A DNA stretch of 64,000 nucleotides from Roseimicrobium sp. ORNL1 (GTDB lineage Bacteria; Verrucomicrobiota; Verrucomicrobiia; Verrucomicrobiales; Verrucomicrobiaceae), in NCBI RefSeq assembly GCF_011044495.1, contig NZ_CP049143.1, positions 1,178,001 through 1,242,000 on the forward strand, written 5' to 3'. The notes under the pieces were generated by a model, which worked only from the letters and a program-made list of their open reading frames with translations, was not told the origin of the DNA and made no database searches. Below are positions 8,148 to 17,320 of this stretch, in pieces. The translations under genes were made by a program, and so were the position numbers. Every line of letters begins with the position of its first letter. Position 1 is the stretch's first letter.

Positions 8148-9125
8148 ATGCCCATTTTTCCCTCTCATCCAATACTTGCCACCCTCGGTGTCGCACTTCT
8201 TGTCCTCAGTCCCCTGTCACTCCGCGGAGAGCTGACGGAAGAGCAACAGAAGGTACCGCTGGAAGTTGCTTCGCAAGATGCCTCCCTGGCCAAGGTGGTG
8301 GTACTGGCAGGCACCCCGAGCAACAAACCGGGGCAGCACGAGTATTTCGCCGGGTGCGCGCTCATGCTGGACTGGCTGAAGCAGCAGCCCGGCGTGCAGC
8401 CGGTGATGGCGGCTGAAGGCTGGCCGAAGGACGAGTCCATTTTCAAGGGAGCAAAGTGCGTGGTCTGCTACATGGACGGCGGGGACAAGCTGGCCCTGCT
8501 GGAACCCGCTCGCTGGCAGCGCATTTCCCAACTGATGGATGAGGGCACTGGCCTCATCATGCTGCATCAGGCAGTGGAAGCCCCCGAGGCGCAGGCGGCG
8601 CAGTTCAAGTCGTGGATGGGCGGTGTCTGGCAGAAGGACATCGGCAGCCGCGGCCACTGGGACATGAGCTTCGATACCATCCCCCAGCATGAGGCGACAC
8701 GCGGGGTGCAGCCGTTTGCCGCGCCCAAGGATGGCTGGCTCTACAACCTGCACTTCGCGGAGAAAGGGGTGACGCCCCTGCTGAGCGGCCAGGTGCCGGA
8801 CAAGAATCGCTCCACGGATGACGCGAAATCCCACGCCGGTCGCGCCGAGGTGATTGCGTGGGCGTATGAGCGGCCCAATGGCGGTCGCAGCGTGGGATTC
8901 ACCGGATGCGATCTTCACGCGGGCTGGGGCATTGAGAGCCAGCGCCGCTTCATGGTGAACGCCATCCTTTGGGCGGCAAAGCTCCCGGTGCCTGAGGGCG
9001 GGGCGAAGGTGCCCGCCTGCGGTGAAGCTGAGCTTGCCAAAAATTGGGATCGCAAGACACTAGGTGTACGCAAGACAGCGGCTCCGGCCGCTGCGGCGCC
9101 ACCCCCTGCTGCTGCTTCTCGATGA
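8148..9125 (+). CDS. ThuA-domain protein (trehalose-utilisation-like), exported
   Basis: A 325-residue protein with an N-terminal signal (hydrophobic residues 8-24) and a class-I glutamine-amidotransferase-like fold typical of ThuA: VVVLAGTPSNKPGQHEY, KCVVCYMDGGDKLAL, GTGLIMLHQAVEAPEA, and RSVGFTGCDLHAGWGIESQRRFMVNAILWAA at the end. The C-terminal about 20 residues are Ala/Pro-rich. ThuA proteins are linked to disaccharide catabolism, but the exported PVC versions are uncharacterised. First gene of a four-gene operon; its TGA overlaps the ATG of the next gene (ATGA at 9122-9125), indicating translational coupling. Confidence 0.85.
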   Translation: MPIFPSHPILATLGVALLVLSPLSLRGELTEEQQKVPLEVASQDASLAKVVVLAGTPSNKPGQHEYFAGCALMLDWLKQQPGVQPVMAAEGWPKDESIFKGAKCVVCYMDGGDKLALLEPARWQRISQLMDEGTGLIMLHQAVEAPEAQAAQFKSWMGGVWQKDIGSRGHWDMSFDTIPQHEATRGVQPFAAPKDGWLYNLHFAEKGVTPLLSGQVPDKNRSTDDAKSHAGRAEVIAWAYERPNGGRSVGFTGCDLHAGWGIESQRRFMVNAILWAAKLPVPEGGAKVPACGEAELAKNWDRKTLGVRKTAAPAAAAPPPAAASR

Positions 9126-10045
9126 AACGCTTTCTTCTCTTCGCATTCTTCGCCACTCTCACTCAGGGCCTCGTCCGGGCTGATGAGGCCTCTGCGATTG
9201 AGGCGCTCAAAAACGCCGGGTTTGCCATCAAAGCGGAAGACGGTCACGTGGTGGAGGTTGCCGTCGCCATGGAGGTATCCATGAGGAACCAGGCGGGTGG
9301 TCCGAAGAAGGCGACCGAGTGGACCCCCGAACTTCTGAAGCTCCTCCCGGAGTTGCCCGAACTGGCCCGGTTGCACATCGTTGGTCCGAACCTCGGCAAT
9401 CAGGATCTGCAGGTGTTTTCAAAGCTGCCGAAGCTGGAGGCCCTGCGGCTGGAAAAGGTGAACTTCGATGATGCCGGTTTCGCTGAGCTCGCGAAAAACC
9501 AGAACCTCCGAATCCTTTTTGTCTCCGGCAATGACAAGATCACTGGAGCAGGCGTGGCTGCCCTTAAACCCTTGACCAATCTGAAGATGCTGGGCTTTAG
9601 CGAGTGCCCCAAATTCTCTGCGGAAGGCGTGAAGGCCTGCGCCCAGCTTGGCCAGTTGGAATACCTCGGCTTCCGTCATCTGGATCTGGGAGATGATGAA
9701 ATGGCGCTTCTCGAGCCGCTGGCAGGCAGTCTGAAGGAGATTGACGTGGCTTCGAACTTCATCGGGAAGATGAGCGAGGCCGGGCTGGAGCACCTTTCGA
9801 AATTGAAGAACCTGGAAACGCTGAGCTTCAAGGAAACCATCATCCCCTTTGCCAAAACACTCAAGCATCTGCAGGCACTGCCCAAGCTCAAACAGATCGA
9901 CCTGAACAAGGTGGACTCCGACAATGCCGAGGCCTTGAAGCTGGTGGCCGCGCTGCCTGGCAGCAAGTTCAAAGGTGATGGGGCGTCTCAGGAGCAGATC
10001 AAGCTCTACAACGAGCGCCGCGAGAAATACCTCAAGTCACGCTGA
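9122..10045 (+). CDS. Secreted leucine-rich-repeat protein (copy 1)
   Basis: A 307-residue protein; signal peptide MKRFLLFAFFATLTQGLVRA. The mature part consists of about eight repeats of 22-26 residues with the pattern LxxLPxLxxLxLxxxxFxDxGFxxLxxxxxL, resembling the LRR variant common in PVC bacteria. The start overlaps the upstream stop, which decides the ATG at 9122 over the in-frame codon at 9044. The next gene encodes a paralogue with the same order of repeats, so this is a tandem duplication. Likely role is protein or glycan binding in the periplasm or at the surface; no partner is evident apart from the operon neighbours (ThuA protein, TIM-barrel isomerase). Confidence 0.82.
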   Translation: MKRFLLFAFFATLTQGLVRADEASAIEALKNAGFAIKAEDGHVVEVAVAMEVSMRNQAGGPKKATEWTPELLKLLPELPELARLHIVGPNLGNQDLQVFSKLPKLEALRLEKVNFDDAGFAELAKNQNLRILFVSGNDKITGAGVAALKPLTNLKMLGFSECPKFSAEGVKACAQLGQLEYLGFRHLDLGDDEMALLEPLAGSLKEIDVASNFIGKMSEAGLEHLSKLKNLETLSFKETIIPFAKTLKHLQALPKLKQIDLNKVDSDNAEALKLVAALPGSKFKGDGASQEQIKLYNERREKYLKSR

Positions 10046-10094
10046 GCCGAGCGGTAGACCCTTCTCCGGCGGCAGGAAAAACATCGACATCTTC

Positions 10095-11000
10095 ATGAAA
10101 CTGAAACCGACCTCCGCCGCACCTCTCACAGGCATCCTGTTCAGCCTGCTGCTTATTTCCGCTTCCTCCGCCCTGGCACAAGAAAAGGCCATTGTGGAGT
10201 CGCTGCGCACGGCGCAGTTCAACGTGAAGGAAGTGGCCGGGCACGCCACGGAGATAGGCTGGGGAAAGGGAGAGTGGACGCCCGAGCTCTGGAACAAGCT
10301 TCCTGAGATGCCGGAAATGTCCCTGGTGCGCGGCACGGCGAAGTTCGCCGATACCAAGGCGCTCGAGGTGCTCACGAAGCTGCCCAAGCTTCACACGATC
10401 TATTTCAACGCCACCATCTTTGATGACTCCGGTTTCGGAGTGCTCGCGAAGTGCAAGGAATTGGAGAGCATCGCGCTGGATCACAATTTTATCATCAACG
10501 GAAGCGGAGCGATTGCGCTGAAGGGCTTGCCGAAGCTGAAGTCCCTGCGGTTTGGCGGCTGCGTGAAGATGACCAGTGAAGCTGCAAAGGCCTGTGCGCA
10601 TCTCACGCAGCTTGAGTCCCTCCAGTTCTTCCACATGGGCGCCAGTGATGTGGATGTGGCCACGCTGCTGCCGCTCGTGGGAAACCTGAAACACTTCGTA
10701 GTGGCTTCGCAGTTCAACGCTGAGCTGAGCGGAGCCGCGCTGGAGCATCTTGCCAGGTTCAAGAACCTGGAATCCCTCAAGTTCGGCGAAGTGGTGGTGA
10801 CCTACGATGATGGATTGAAGCACCTCGCTGCCTTGAAGAACCTCAAGAAGCTGGACCTCGACAAGGTCGGCGCCAGTGAAGAGGACATCAACAAGCTCAA
10901 GGCGGCCCTGCCCGGCTGCGAGATCAAATGGACTCCGCCTTCCGCGCAAGAGGCCGAGCGCTACCAGAAGAGTCTCGCCAAGCTGCGCGGAAATTCCTAA
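10095..11000 (+). CDS. Secreted leucine-rich-repeat protein (copy 2)
   Basis: A 301-residue paralogue of the preceding gene: signal peptide (residues 1-27, ending SSALAQ), then repeats such as LEVLTKLPKLHTIYFNAT, IALKGLPKLKSLRFGGC and LEHLARFKNLESLKFGEV. The positions of motifs (EWTPELWNKLPE..., FDDSGFGVLAK, EAAKACAHLTQLE) match copy 1 (EWTPELLKLLPE, FDDAGFAELAK, EGVKACAQLGQLE), showing common origin with considerable divergence. ATG at 10095 is preferred because it begins the signal peptide; the frame is open from 9975. It sits 49 bases after copy 1 and 29 bases before the isomerase gene. Confidence 0.82.
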   Translation: MKLKPTSAAPLTGILFSLLLISASSALAQEKAIVESLRTAQFNVKEVAGHATEIGWGKGEWTPELWNKLPEMPEMSLVRGTAKFADTKALEVLTKLPKLHTIYFNATIFDDSGFGVLAKCKELESIALDHNFIINGSGAIALKGLPKLKSLRFGGCVKMTSEAAKACAHLTQLESLQFFHMGASDVDVATLLPLVGNLKHFVVASQFNAELSGAALEHLARFKNLESLKFGEVVVTYDDGLKHLAALKNLKKLDLDKVGASEEDINKLKAALPGCEIKWTPPSAQEAERYQKSLAKLRGNS

Positions 11001-11029
11001 GCTGCCCTTCCTTCCATTTTTTCAAAATC

Positions 11030-11884
11030 ATGAAACGCTCTGCATTTCTGTCCCTCCTCCTGACTGTGGGCCTGTGCGGCCTCTCGCATGCCCAGTCTCC
11101 GTCGAAGCCCACCACCGGCCTGCAACTCTACAGCCTTCGCAGCCAGTCGGCTCTGCGTGGCGTGCCCTGGGTGCTGGACAAGGTGAAGGAATTCGGCATC
11201 ACGGAACTGGAACTCGCCGGCACGGGCAATCTCACGCCGGAGCAGTTCAAGGCTGAGGTGGACAAGCGTGGTCTCAAGGCGGTGAGCAGCCACTTCCCCT
11301 ATGCGCGGTACAAGAACGATCTCGACAACGTGGTGAAGGATGCCAAAGCGCTTGGCCTCAAGTTCGCCGGCTGCGCTTGGATCGATCACAAGGACGCCTT
11401 TGATGAAGCGGAGTGCCGCGATGCCATCGCCGTCTTCAACAAGGCGGGCGAGGCTCTCGCGAAGGAAGGCATCACGTTCTTCTACCATGCGCATGGTTAT
11501 GAGTTCGAGAAGCACGGAGACGGCACGCTGCTGGACCTGCTCATCACCGAGACGAAGCCGGAACACGTGAGCTACCAGATGGACGTGCTGTGGGTCGTGT
11601 TTCCCGGCCAGGATCCGGTGAAGCTCCTGGAGAAATACGGCAACCGCTGGAAGCTGATGCACCTCAAGGACCTGAGGAAGGGCGTTGCCACCGGGTCCCT
11701 CGCCGGCAAGACGGATCTGACCAACGATGTGACGCTCGGCACGGGTCAGACCGACTGGCCTGCAGTGATCGCCGCCGCAAAGAAGGTGGGTGTGCAGCAC
11801 TACTTCATCGAAGACGAATCGCCCACCTCTATGGAGCAGATTCCCCTGGGTGTGCAGTTCATGAAGACCCAGGGATTCGAGTGA
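11030..11884 (+). CDS. Secreted sugar phosphate isomerase/epimerase-like TIM-barrel protein
   Basis: A 284-residue protein of the xylose-isomerase-like TIM-barrel family (AP endonuclease 2 superfamily). Signal peptide MKRSAFLSLLLTVGLCGLSHAQ; then GLQLYSLRSQ, GITELELAGTGN, FFYHAHGYEFEK, YQMDVLWVVFPGQDPVKLLEKYGNRWKLMHLKD and HYFIEDESPTSMEQI, the last carrying the metal-ligand type Asp/Glu/His positions. Sugar isomerase or epimerase activity is plausible; the substrate is unknown. Last gene of the ThuA-LRR-LRR operon, 29 bases after copy 2, followed by a strong terminator. Confidence 0.85.
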   Translation: MKRSAFLSLLLTVGLCGLSHAQSPSKPTTGLQLYSLRSQSALRGVPWVLDKVKEFGITELELAGTGNLTPEQFKAEVDKRGLKAVSSHFPYARYKNDLDNVVKDAKALGLKFAGCAWIDHKDAFDEAECRDAIAVFNKAGEALAKEGITFFYHAHGYEFEKHGDGTLLDLLITETKPEHVSYQMDVLWVVFPGQDPVKLLEKYGNRWKLMHLKDLRKGVATGSLAGKTDLTNDVTLGTGQTDWPAVIAAAKKVGVQHYFIEDESPTSMEQIPLGVQFMKTQGFE

Positions 11885-11935
11885 TGTTGAAAGTGGAAGG
11901 CTTCTCCAGAAGCCTTTTCGCAGCTGCATAACCTT

Positions 11936-11976
11936 CAAGGAAGCCACGTCGTTTTGCGATGTGGCTTCCTTGTTTT
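11936..11976 (+). terminator. Rho-independent terminator of the ThuA-LRR operon
   Basis: Perfect 12-bp stem CAAGGAAGCCAC (11936-11947) paired with 11961-11972, 13-base loop, then TTTTA. A weaker hairpin (AAGGCTTCT...AGAAGCCTT, 11897-11916) precedes it. Confidence 0.88.
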
Positions 11977-12008
11977 AGCCCCTCTTGAAAGGCTTCTGGC
12001 AAAGCCTT

Positions 12009-14159
12009 CTACGTTGTTGTGCCATTCTTCCCCATTGCGAGGGCAATCGCGTCAATCTCCGTGGCGACCGTGCCGAGTTGGCTATAGACGACCGCCTCGT
12101 CAAGGGAAAGGTTCTTGGGAGGTGGTGTGGTTTGGCGTGAGGCTGTTGCTGTAGGGGCGCCAGACTCTAGGCCTTCCGCCATGACATCCATCATGTCCGT
12201 GATGGGGGTCACGTAGGATGCGGGAATGTCCAGGGCATTTCCGATACGATGATTGAGGTGCTGTCCCAGCACCGTGATGGCGCGGGTGAGTCGTTGGTTG
12301 TAGGTGGTCAGAGTGGCGATGTGTTCGACATCACCACGTTGCCTGGAGGGTTCGCTGATGAGGCGTTGCAGCGACGCCACGGCCTGGCTGTTGGCCCGCT
12401 CCACGGCCCGCTTGGCCAGCACGGCATCGCCCGTGAAGCGTTCGCCTTTGCCAAATGTCTCCACGACGGTTTCCAGATAGCTGCGGTTGGCCCGCAAGGC
12501 GGCAGCGACGTACTGCGGCGCCTGTGAGCGTTCCCACTTCGGCCACAGGAGCAGGGCGGCGGTGAGTGAGAGCAGGCCACCTGCCAGGGTGGCAAGCAGC
12601 CGCTCCAAGGTGAAGTCCAGGTGCACGGGCATCATCGACTCCGTCATCAGCACAATCATCAGGGTGACGAAGAATACCGCCAGCCCGTAACGGCGGCGGA
12701 CGAAGTAGGCAAAGCAGAACGCCATGATTGCGGCGCAGAGGATGAAGGCAGCCACAGGCATCTTCAGCCACAGCAGCAGGCTGCCTACCGTACTGCCGGC
12801 GAGCGTGCCAAAGAGGCGCTGACCCATCTTCTGCCGGGTCGCTCCGTAGTCTGGCTGGAGCACCACCAGGGCCGTGAACGCAATCCAGTGCCCGCGCGGG
12901 ATGTGAAGCCATTTGTGAATCGCCACCGCGAGCATGAGCACCGCAGCCACGCGCAGGGTGTAGCGCACCAGCGTCCAGTCGAACTGCGCCGGGGGATTCA
13001 CCCATGCGCCCAGCGAACGCATGGAGATGCCGCTCAGGTCCGGAAGACGCAGGGCGAACCCGGTCTGGGGAGTGCCGTGGTCGACGGTCTCACGTAGCGT
13101 CATTTGCACCGTGGGCAGCAGCTCGGCCACCATGGCCAGCATCTGCCTTGCCTGGATGACTTCATCGTCCTGCGGGTCCAAGGTTTCCAACCGGGTGTCC
13201 AGCACGTGGAGCAGGTCACCGGCACGCCGAATGCGCACATCGAGCGCCATGAGTTGTTCCTGGCGATGGGTGATGACGGTGAGCGCCGTGGAGGCCATGG
13301 CGCTGGCCAGCGAGCGCAGGGCGGAATCGAAGCTGGGCCTCACTGTTTCGAAACCTGCACGTGATTGCAGCGCCTCCATGGCGGTGTGCAGCGCCGAGGT
13401 GCGCGTGGCAAGTCGCGTCGCCAGTTGGCAGGTGTCATCCAGATGGGCGGCCAGGGCGGCACTGCGTTTCCCCATGGTGGTTGCGATGACGCGGAGGGTG
13501 CGGTCGGCGGTCGTGCGTAGGACCCCTTCCTTCTCGGAAATCTGGGCGGGGTTGGGCTGGCCCTCGTCTGTCACCGAGCGCATGGCCGTGACCAGATCCG
13601 AGGCGGCGATCCATGTTTCCGCCACCGCATGCCGTACCGCGTGCTGGGGGCGTACAAACCAGCCCGCCAGCTGCACCAGCATTCCGCCCAGACCACCGAG
13701 GCATGCAGCTGCCATCAAGTTCCAGGCATGCCACCAGTCGCCCGGCTCGGACATGGCCAGCAGAAAGAAGAGGCCGGATGCCAGTGCGAAGTTTGGCCCG
13801 TAATCCCCGCTCAGGTACCGCCAGCATCCCGCGAGCACGGCCAGCACGCCGATGCCCAGCACCGCAGTGATGAGATGATTTCCCGCAACGGCACCTGCCC
13901 AGGCGGAGCAGCCGAGCACCGCAATGAGCACCAGCAGGATGGCAGCCCGCGCGCGGTAGTCCCCGCGTACGTCGAGCATGGCCACATTCTGGGCGGCCGG
14001 TGCGGCTACGATGACCGCCCAGGGATTCCCCGTGATGAGGCAGAGGGACCACGCTCCGGCCATGGCCAGAGAGCTGCGTAGCGCACGGGCGACATCCGTC
14101 GTGAGTATGGAATGCTCAAAAACCTTCCCAGCTCTGGTCGAGTCGTGCGGTGAGGCCAT
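12009..14159 (-). CDS. FUSC-family inner-membrane transporter
   Basis: A 716-residue membrane protein with the architecture of fusaric acid/aromatic acid exporters (YccS/AaeB-like): an N-terminal block of about five hydrophobic segments (residues 24-165), a long soluble helical region (170-360), a second block of membrane segments (about 395-535, including HIPRGHWIAFTALVVLQPDYGATRQK, which carries the family's conserved motif), and a cytoplasmic tail. Probable role: efflux of small aromatic or toxic compounds, or an envelope function; the substrate is unknown. A large hairpin (14164-14218) sits four bases upstream of the start codon and contains the only candidate ribosome binding bases. Confidence 0.85.
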   Translation of the reverse strand: MASPHDSTRAGKVFEHSILTTDVARALRSSLAMAGAWSLCLITGNPWAVIVAAPAAQNVAMLDVRGDYRARAAILLVLIAVLGCSAWAGAVAGNHLITAVLGIGVLAVLAGCWRYLSGDYGPNFALASGLFFLLAMSEPGDWWHAWNLMAAACLGGLGGMLVQLAGWFVRPQHAVRHAVAETWIAASDLVTAMRSVTDEGQPNPAQISEKEGVLRTTADRTLRVIATTMGKRSAALAAHLDDTCQLATRLATRTSALHTAMEALQSRAGFETVRPSFDSALRSLASAMASTALTVITHRQEQLMALDVRIRRAGDLLHVLDTRLETLDPQDDEVIQARQMLAMVAELLPTVQMTLRETVDHGTPQTGFALRLPDLSGISMRSLGAWVNPPAQFDWTLVRYTLRVAAVLMLAVAIHKWLHIPRGHWIAFTALVVLQPDYGATRQKMGQRLFGTLAGSTVGSLLLWLKMPVAAFILCAAIMAFCFAYFVRRRYGLAVFFVTLMIVLMTESMMPVHLDFTLERLLATLAGGLLSLTAALLLWPKWERSQAPQYVAAALRANRSYLETVVETFGKGERFTGDAVLAKRAVERANSQAVASLQRLISEPSRQRGDVEHIATLTTYNQRLTRAITVLGQHLNHRIGNALDIPASYVTPITDMMDVMAEGLESGAPTATASRQTTPPPKNLSLDEAVVYSQLGTVATEIDAIALAMGKNGTTT

Positions 14160-14163
14160 GCTG

Positions 14164-14218
14164 CCTGCGCACTCTACGCCATCGCCAGGCTGGCGTCATG
14201 GCAAAACGAGTGCGCAGG
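14164..14218 (-). promoter_or_regulatory. Leader hairpin immediately upstream of the FUSC gene
   Basis: An 11-bp perfect inverted repeat, CCTGCGCACTC at 14164-14174 and its complement at 14208-14218, encloses a smaller stem ACGCCA/TGGCGT. Read on the minus strand, the AGG that could serve as ribosome binding site lies in the 3' arm, a few bases before the FUSC ATG, so the structure could sequester it. It has no T run, so it is not a typical terminator for the upstream gene ending at 14246. Confidence 0.55.
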
Positions 14219-14245
14219 AGGAAACGATTTGGGCGGAAACGAGGA

Positions 14246-17200
14246 CTACTTGGAGGCCGAAGTCGCAGGCAGGGGCACCTGAGCGAAGGTCTGCAGGTAG
14301 GCGACGAGGTCGCGCTGCTGCTGCTCATTCAGCGTCAGCAGCAGTCCTTCCGGCATGAGGGACATGGGGAACTCCTGCTGGCTGGCAATTTCCGTGCGCT
14401 CCACCGTGGTCTCCTGGCCCACCATTCTCAGCGTGATGGTGCGCTGGGTCTTCGCGGCGATATTGCCACTGAGCACGCGGCCATCCTTGAGCGTCAGCAC
14501 GGTCATGCGGAAGTCCGCGGCAACCATGGCACTGGGATCCACCACGTTATCCAGCAGATAGCTCAGGTCGTGACGGCCACTGCCGGTGAGATCCGGACCG
14601 ATGTGATTGCCCTGGCCATAGAGGGTATGGCAGGCAGCGCAGACGTTGTTGAACACAACACGGCCCGCGCTCACGTCTGCTTTAGCCAGCGCATCCTTCG
14701 TGAGGCGCGCCTTGAGGTCGGCGATGAGCTTCTTCTTGTCCTCGCTGGACTCGCGCTGCTCGCCCCAGGCTTCGGCCAGCTTCTTGGTGAGAGCTTCATC
14801 GTTGAAGCCGCGAATTTGGCGGGCTTGCATCGCAGTGACGTCCGCGCGCTCAATGCGGCCGGCGGCCAGAGCATTAAGCAGGGCGGCGGCAAAGGCCGGA
14901 CGCGACACCAGCGTGTCCAGCACGGCGGGACGTTCGGCAGGGTAGAACTTGCGATAGTTCTTCACCAGCAGTTCACCAATGGCCGGGTCATTGAACGCGG
15001 CGAGACCACGTGCGGCCACCGTGTTCAAGCTGCGCACATCCAGCAGGGATTCGCACGTCTTGCGAAGGTCTGCGTCCTTGGCGTCGATGAGCGTCTTCAG
15101 TGCGGCCATTCGGGCATTCACGTCCGCGTTGCCGTCCTTCACGATGCGCTTCACTTCATCCAGCGCACGGCCGTCGCCGAAGAGGACGTTCAGGTCGCGC
15201 ACCTGCTGTTGCGCGGCGTCTTCCTTGATGCTGGCAAGCTTCGCGGAGAATCCATCCCAAGCCTCAGGCTTCTTCGCCTTGCGCCAGCCGGTGAAGCCGG
15301 TGGTCATGCCCTGAAGGATGGCGGTGGAGAGTGCGTCGTCTTTCTTTTCTGCAGCGAGAGCGAGCAGGGAATTGATGGCGGCAGGAGCGCTTTCCATGTC
15401 TTCGGCAGCGCGACGCGCGATGAGTTGCGTGACTAGGGGAATGCGGCATTCCTTCGCGAGATTCACGAGGTCGGTGGCGGGCAGATCACGAATGCCGAAC
15501 CAGTACATGAGCGGCAGGTTGTGATCGGTGGCGTCTTCGGCGTGGGACAAAAGAAGTGCCGACACCCTGGCGCGGTACTCCAAAGGCAGGCTGCATACCA
15601 CGGAGGCCACGGCGAGGCGCATGCGGGGCTCGGGGTACTTACTCAACAGCTTGCCAAGCAGGCCCAGTTTCGACTCGCGCGCCTGCGGTTCGCTGGGAAG
15701 CTCGAAGCGATAGGCCTCCCAGATGTCGACATCGATATTCGGCTTGTCCTGCCGGAGAGCAGACATGCGCTCCGCTACCTTGCCCCGAAGTTCAATGCTG
15801 GGTTTCACCGCATCGTAGATGAAGAAGCGGCTGAACATCAGGTTCAGATTCTGGGTCGTGGTGAGTTCCGGAGAGAGAGCGGCCAGATTGGCTTCGACAA
15901 GGGATTTCGGATCTTGGGATTTTGCCACACGCTCACGCATCTCCCACCGCGCCATGCGCACCAGCCACTCGTTGTCGCTGAGTTGGAGTTTCACGAGCTC
16001 TTCATCACTGAGCTTCGTCAGGTCCGCCTCCTTGGGCTTCACCGCATCACCATAGGTGATCTTGTAGATGCGGCCGGAGTTGCGATGCACACCATCGTTT
16101 TCATGGCACTCGCCGATATCGCTCCAGTCGAGAATATACACGCCGCCATCGGGTCCATACTGGATTTCGATGCCGCGGAACCACGGGTCGCCCGTCTTGA
16201 ACATATCCGGCTCATGCTTCGCCACATAGCCACTGCCTTCTTTCTCGATGCGCTCCACGTTCGCGCGGCGACCATGGAGATTCAGGGTGAAAGCCTTGCC
16301 ACGGTATTCCTTGGGCCAGTTGGTGCCCTGGTAGATCATCATGCCCACGTGTGCGTGACCGCCGCCGAGTTCGTCGTGCTTGTTGCCGGAGGCATTGCGG
16401 GAGTCCGTCCAGCTCTTGCCCGTATCCCAGTGGTAGTGATCCGCGTGCTGGTCGATGAGTCCATACACGTGTTCATAGGGAGGCTCGCCGTGCATGCGCT
16501 TCAGGAAGGCGCCACGAATGCCGTGCCAGAAGTGCCCGATGACGGTGTTGATGAAAAACATCTCACCGTTCTGATCCCAGTCCATGCCCCAGGGATTCGT
16601 GGTGCCGTGGCAGTAGGGTTCATAAATTTTGCGCACAGGGTGGTAACGCCAGATGCCACCGGCGGTGGGCAGGCGCTTTTCCTTCGGTGTGCCAGGAATA
16701 TCGATCCACGACGTGCTGCTGATGCCGATGCGGCCATACAGCCAGCCATCTGGACCCCACTTCAAGCCGTTGGCGAAGGTGTGGCGGCTGTCTGCTTTGG
16801 TCTCGAATCCATCGAGCAATACCTGCGGGGGGCCATCCGGCACGTCATCGCCATCCTTGTCAGGAATCCAGAGCAGGTGGGGAGGACACAGCGCATACAC
16901 GCCGCCGAAGCCGCGCTCGATGCTGGTGAGCATCTGGCCTTCGTCCCAGAAGACTTTGCGAGTGTCATAGTGACCGTCGTTGTCCTTGTCTTCGAAGATG
17001 AGGATCCGGTCCCGCAGCTTCATGTCGAAGCGCTCCTTGCTGTCGGAGTAGGTGTAGTTCTCCGCGATCCAAAGGCGCCCCTTCTGATCCCACGTCATGG
17101 CGATGGGCTGCATCACATCCGGCTCCGCCGCGAACACCGTCGCCTTGAACCCGGGCGGGAGCTGCATCTTCGACAGCGACTCCTCCGCCTTGGTATAGGG

Positions 17201-17320
17201 GATGGTCACCGCCTGGTTGTCCGTGGGCGTTGGGAAGTCCGCCCGCAAAAACGGCGCGGCCGTGAGGAGTGCGAGGGCGGCAGTGGTGGAAATGCCGGGG
17301 AGTGCTGAGCGTCGGAGCAT
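14246..17320 (-). CDS. PVC-type haem-binding protein: propeller, HEAT-like region, C-terminal cytochrome c
   Basis: A 1024-residue exported protein. Signal peptide about residues 1-27 (ending FLRA). Residues about 50-450 form a membrane-bound dehydrogenase/NHL-type propeller (MTWDQKGRLWIAENYTY, GGVYILDWSDIGECHEN); residues 450-870 are helical HEAT-like repeats; the C-terminus holds a haem c motif CAACH (C894, C897, H898), GPDLTGSGR and a probable distal ligand in SLMPEG. Such proteins are a signature of Planctomycetes and Verrucomicrobia and are thought to oxidise sugars or related substrates and pass electrons to haem; the substrate has not been established. It is divergent from dus and is followed by the FUSC gene on the same strand. 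Confidence 0.88.
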   Translation of the reverse strand: MLRRSALPGISTTAALALLTAAPFLRADFPTPTDNQAVTIPYTKAEESLSKMQLPPGFKATVFAAEPDVMQPIAMTWDQKGRLWIAENYTYSDSKERFDMKLRDRILIFEDKDNDGHYDTRKVFWDEGQMLTSIERGFGGVYALCPPHLLWIPDKDGDDVPDGPPQVLLDGFETKADSRHTFANGLKWGPDGWLYGRIGISSTSWIDIPGTPKEKRLPTAGGIWRYHPVRKIYEPYCHGTTNPWGMDWDQNGEMFFINTVIGHFWHGIRGAFLKRMHGEPPYEHVYGLIDQHADHYHWDTGKSWTDSRNASGNKHDELGGGHAHVGMMIYQGTNWPKEYRGKAFTLNLHGRRANVERIEKEGSGYVAKHEPDMFKTGDPWFRGIEIQYGPDGGVYILDWSDIGECHENDGVHRNSGRIYKITYGDAVKPKEADLTKLSDEELVKLQLSDNEWLVRMARWEMRERVAKSQDPKSLVEANLAALSPELTTTQNLNLMFSRFFIYDAVKPSIELRGKVAERMSALRQDKPNIDVDIWEAYRFELPSEPQARESKLGLLGKLLSKYPEPRMRLAVASVVCSLPLEYRARVSALLLSHAEDATDHNLPLMYWFGIRDLPATDLVNLAKECRIPLVTQLIARRAAEDMESAPAAINSLLALAAEKKDDALSTAILQGMTTGFTGWRKAKKPEAWDGFSAKLASIKEDAAQQQVRDLNVLFGDGRALDEVKRIVKDGNADVNARMAALKTLIDAKDADLRKTCESLLDVRSLNTVAARGLAAFNDPAIGELLVKNYRKFYPAERPAVLDTLVSRPAFAAALLNALAAGRIERADVTAMQARQIRGFNDEALTKKLAEAWGEQRESSEDKKKLIADLKARLTKDALAKADVSAGRVVFNNVCAACHTLYGQGNHIGPDLTGSGRHDLSYLLDNVVDPSAMVAADFRMTVLTLKDGRVLSGNIAAKTQRTITLRMVGQETTVERTEIASQQEFPMSLMPEGLLLTLNEQQQRDLVAYLQTFAQVPLPATSASK

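Noticed and set aside
15521-17308. 595-codon plus-strand frame opposite the giant haem protein
   Set aside because: Antisense shadow of a gene with clear signal peptide, propeller and CAACH motif; no domain recognised in the shadow.
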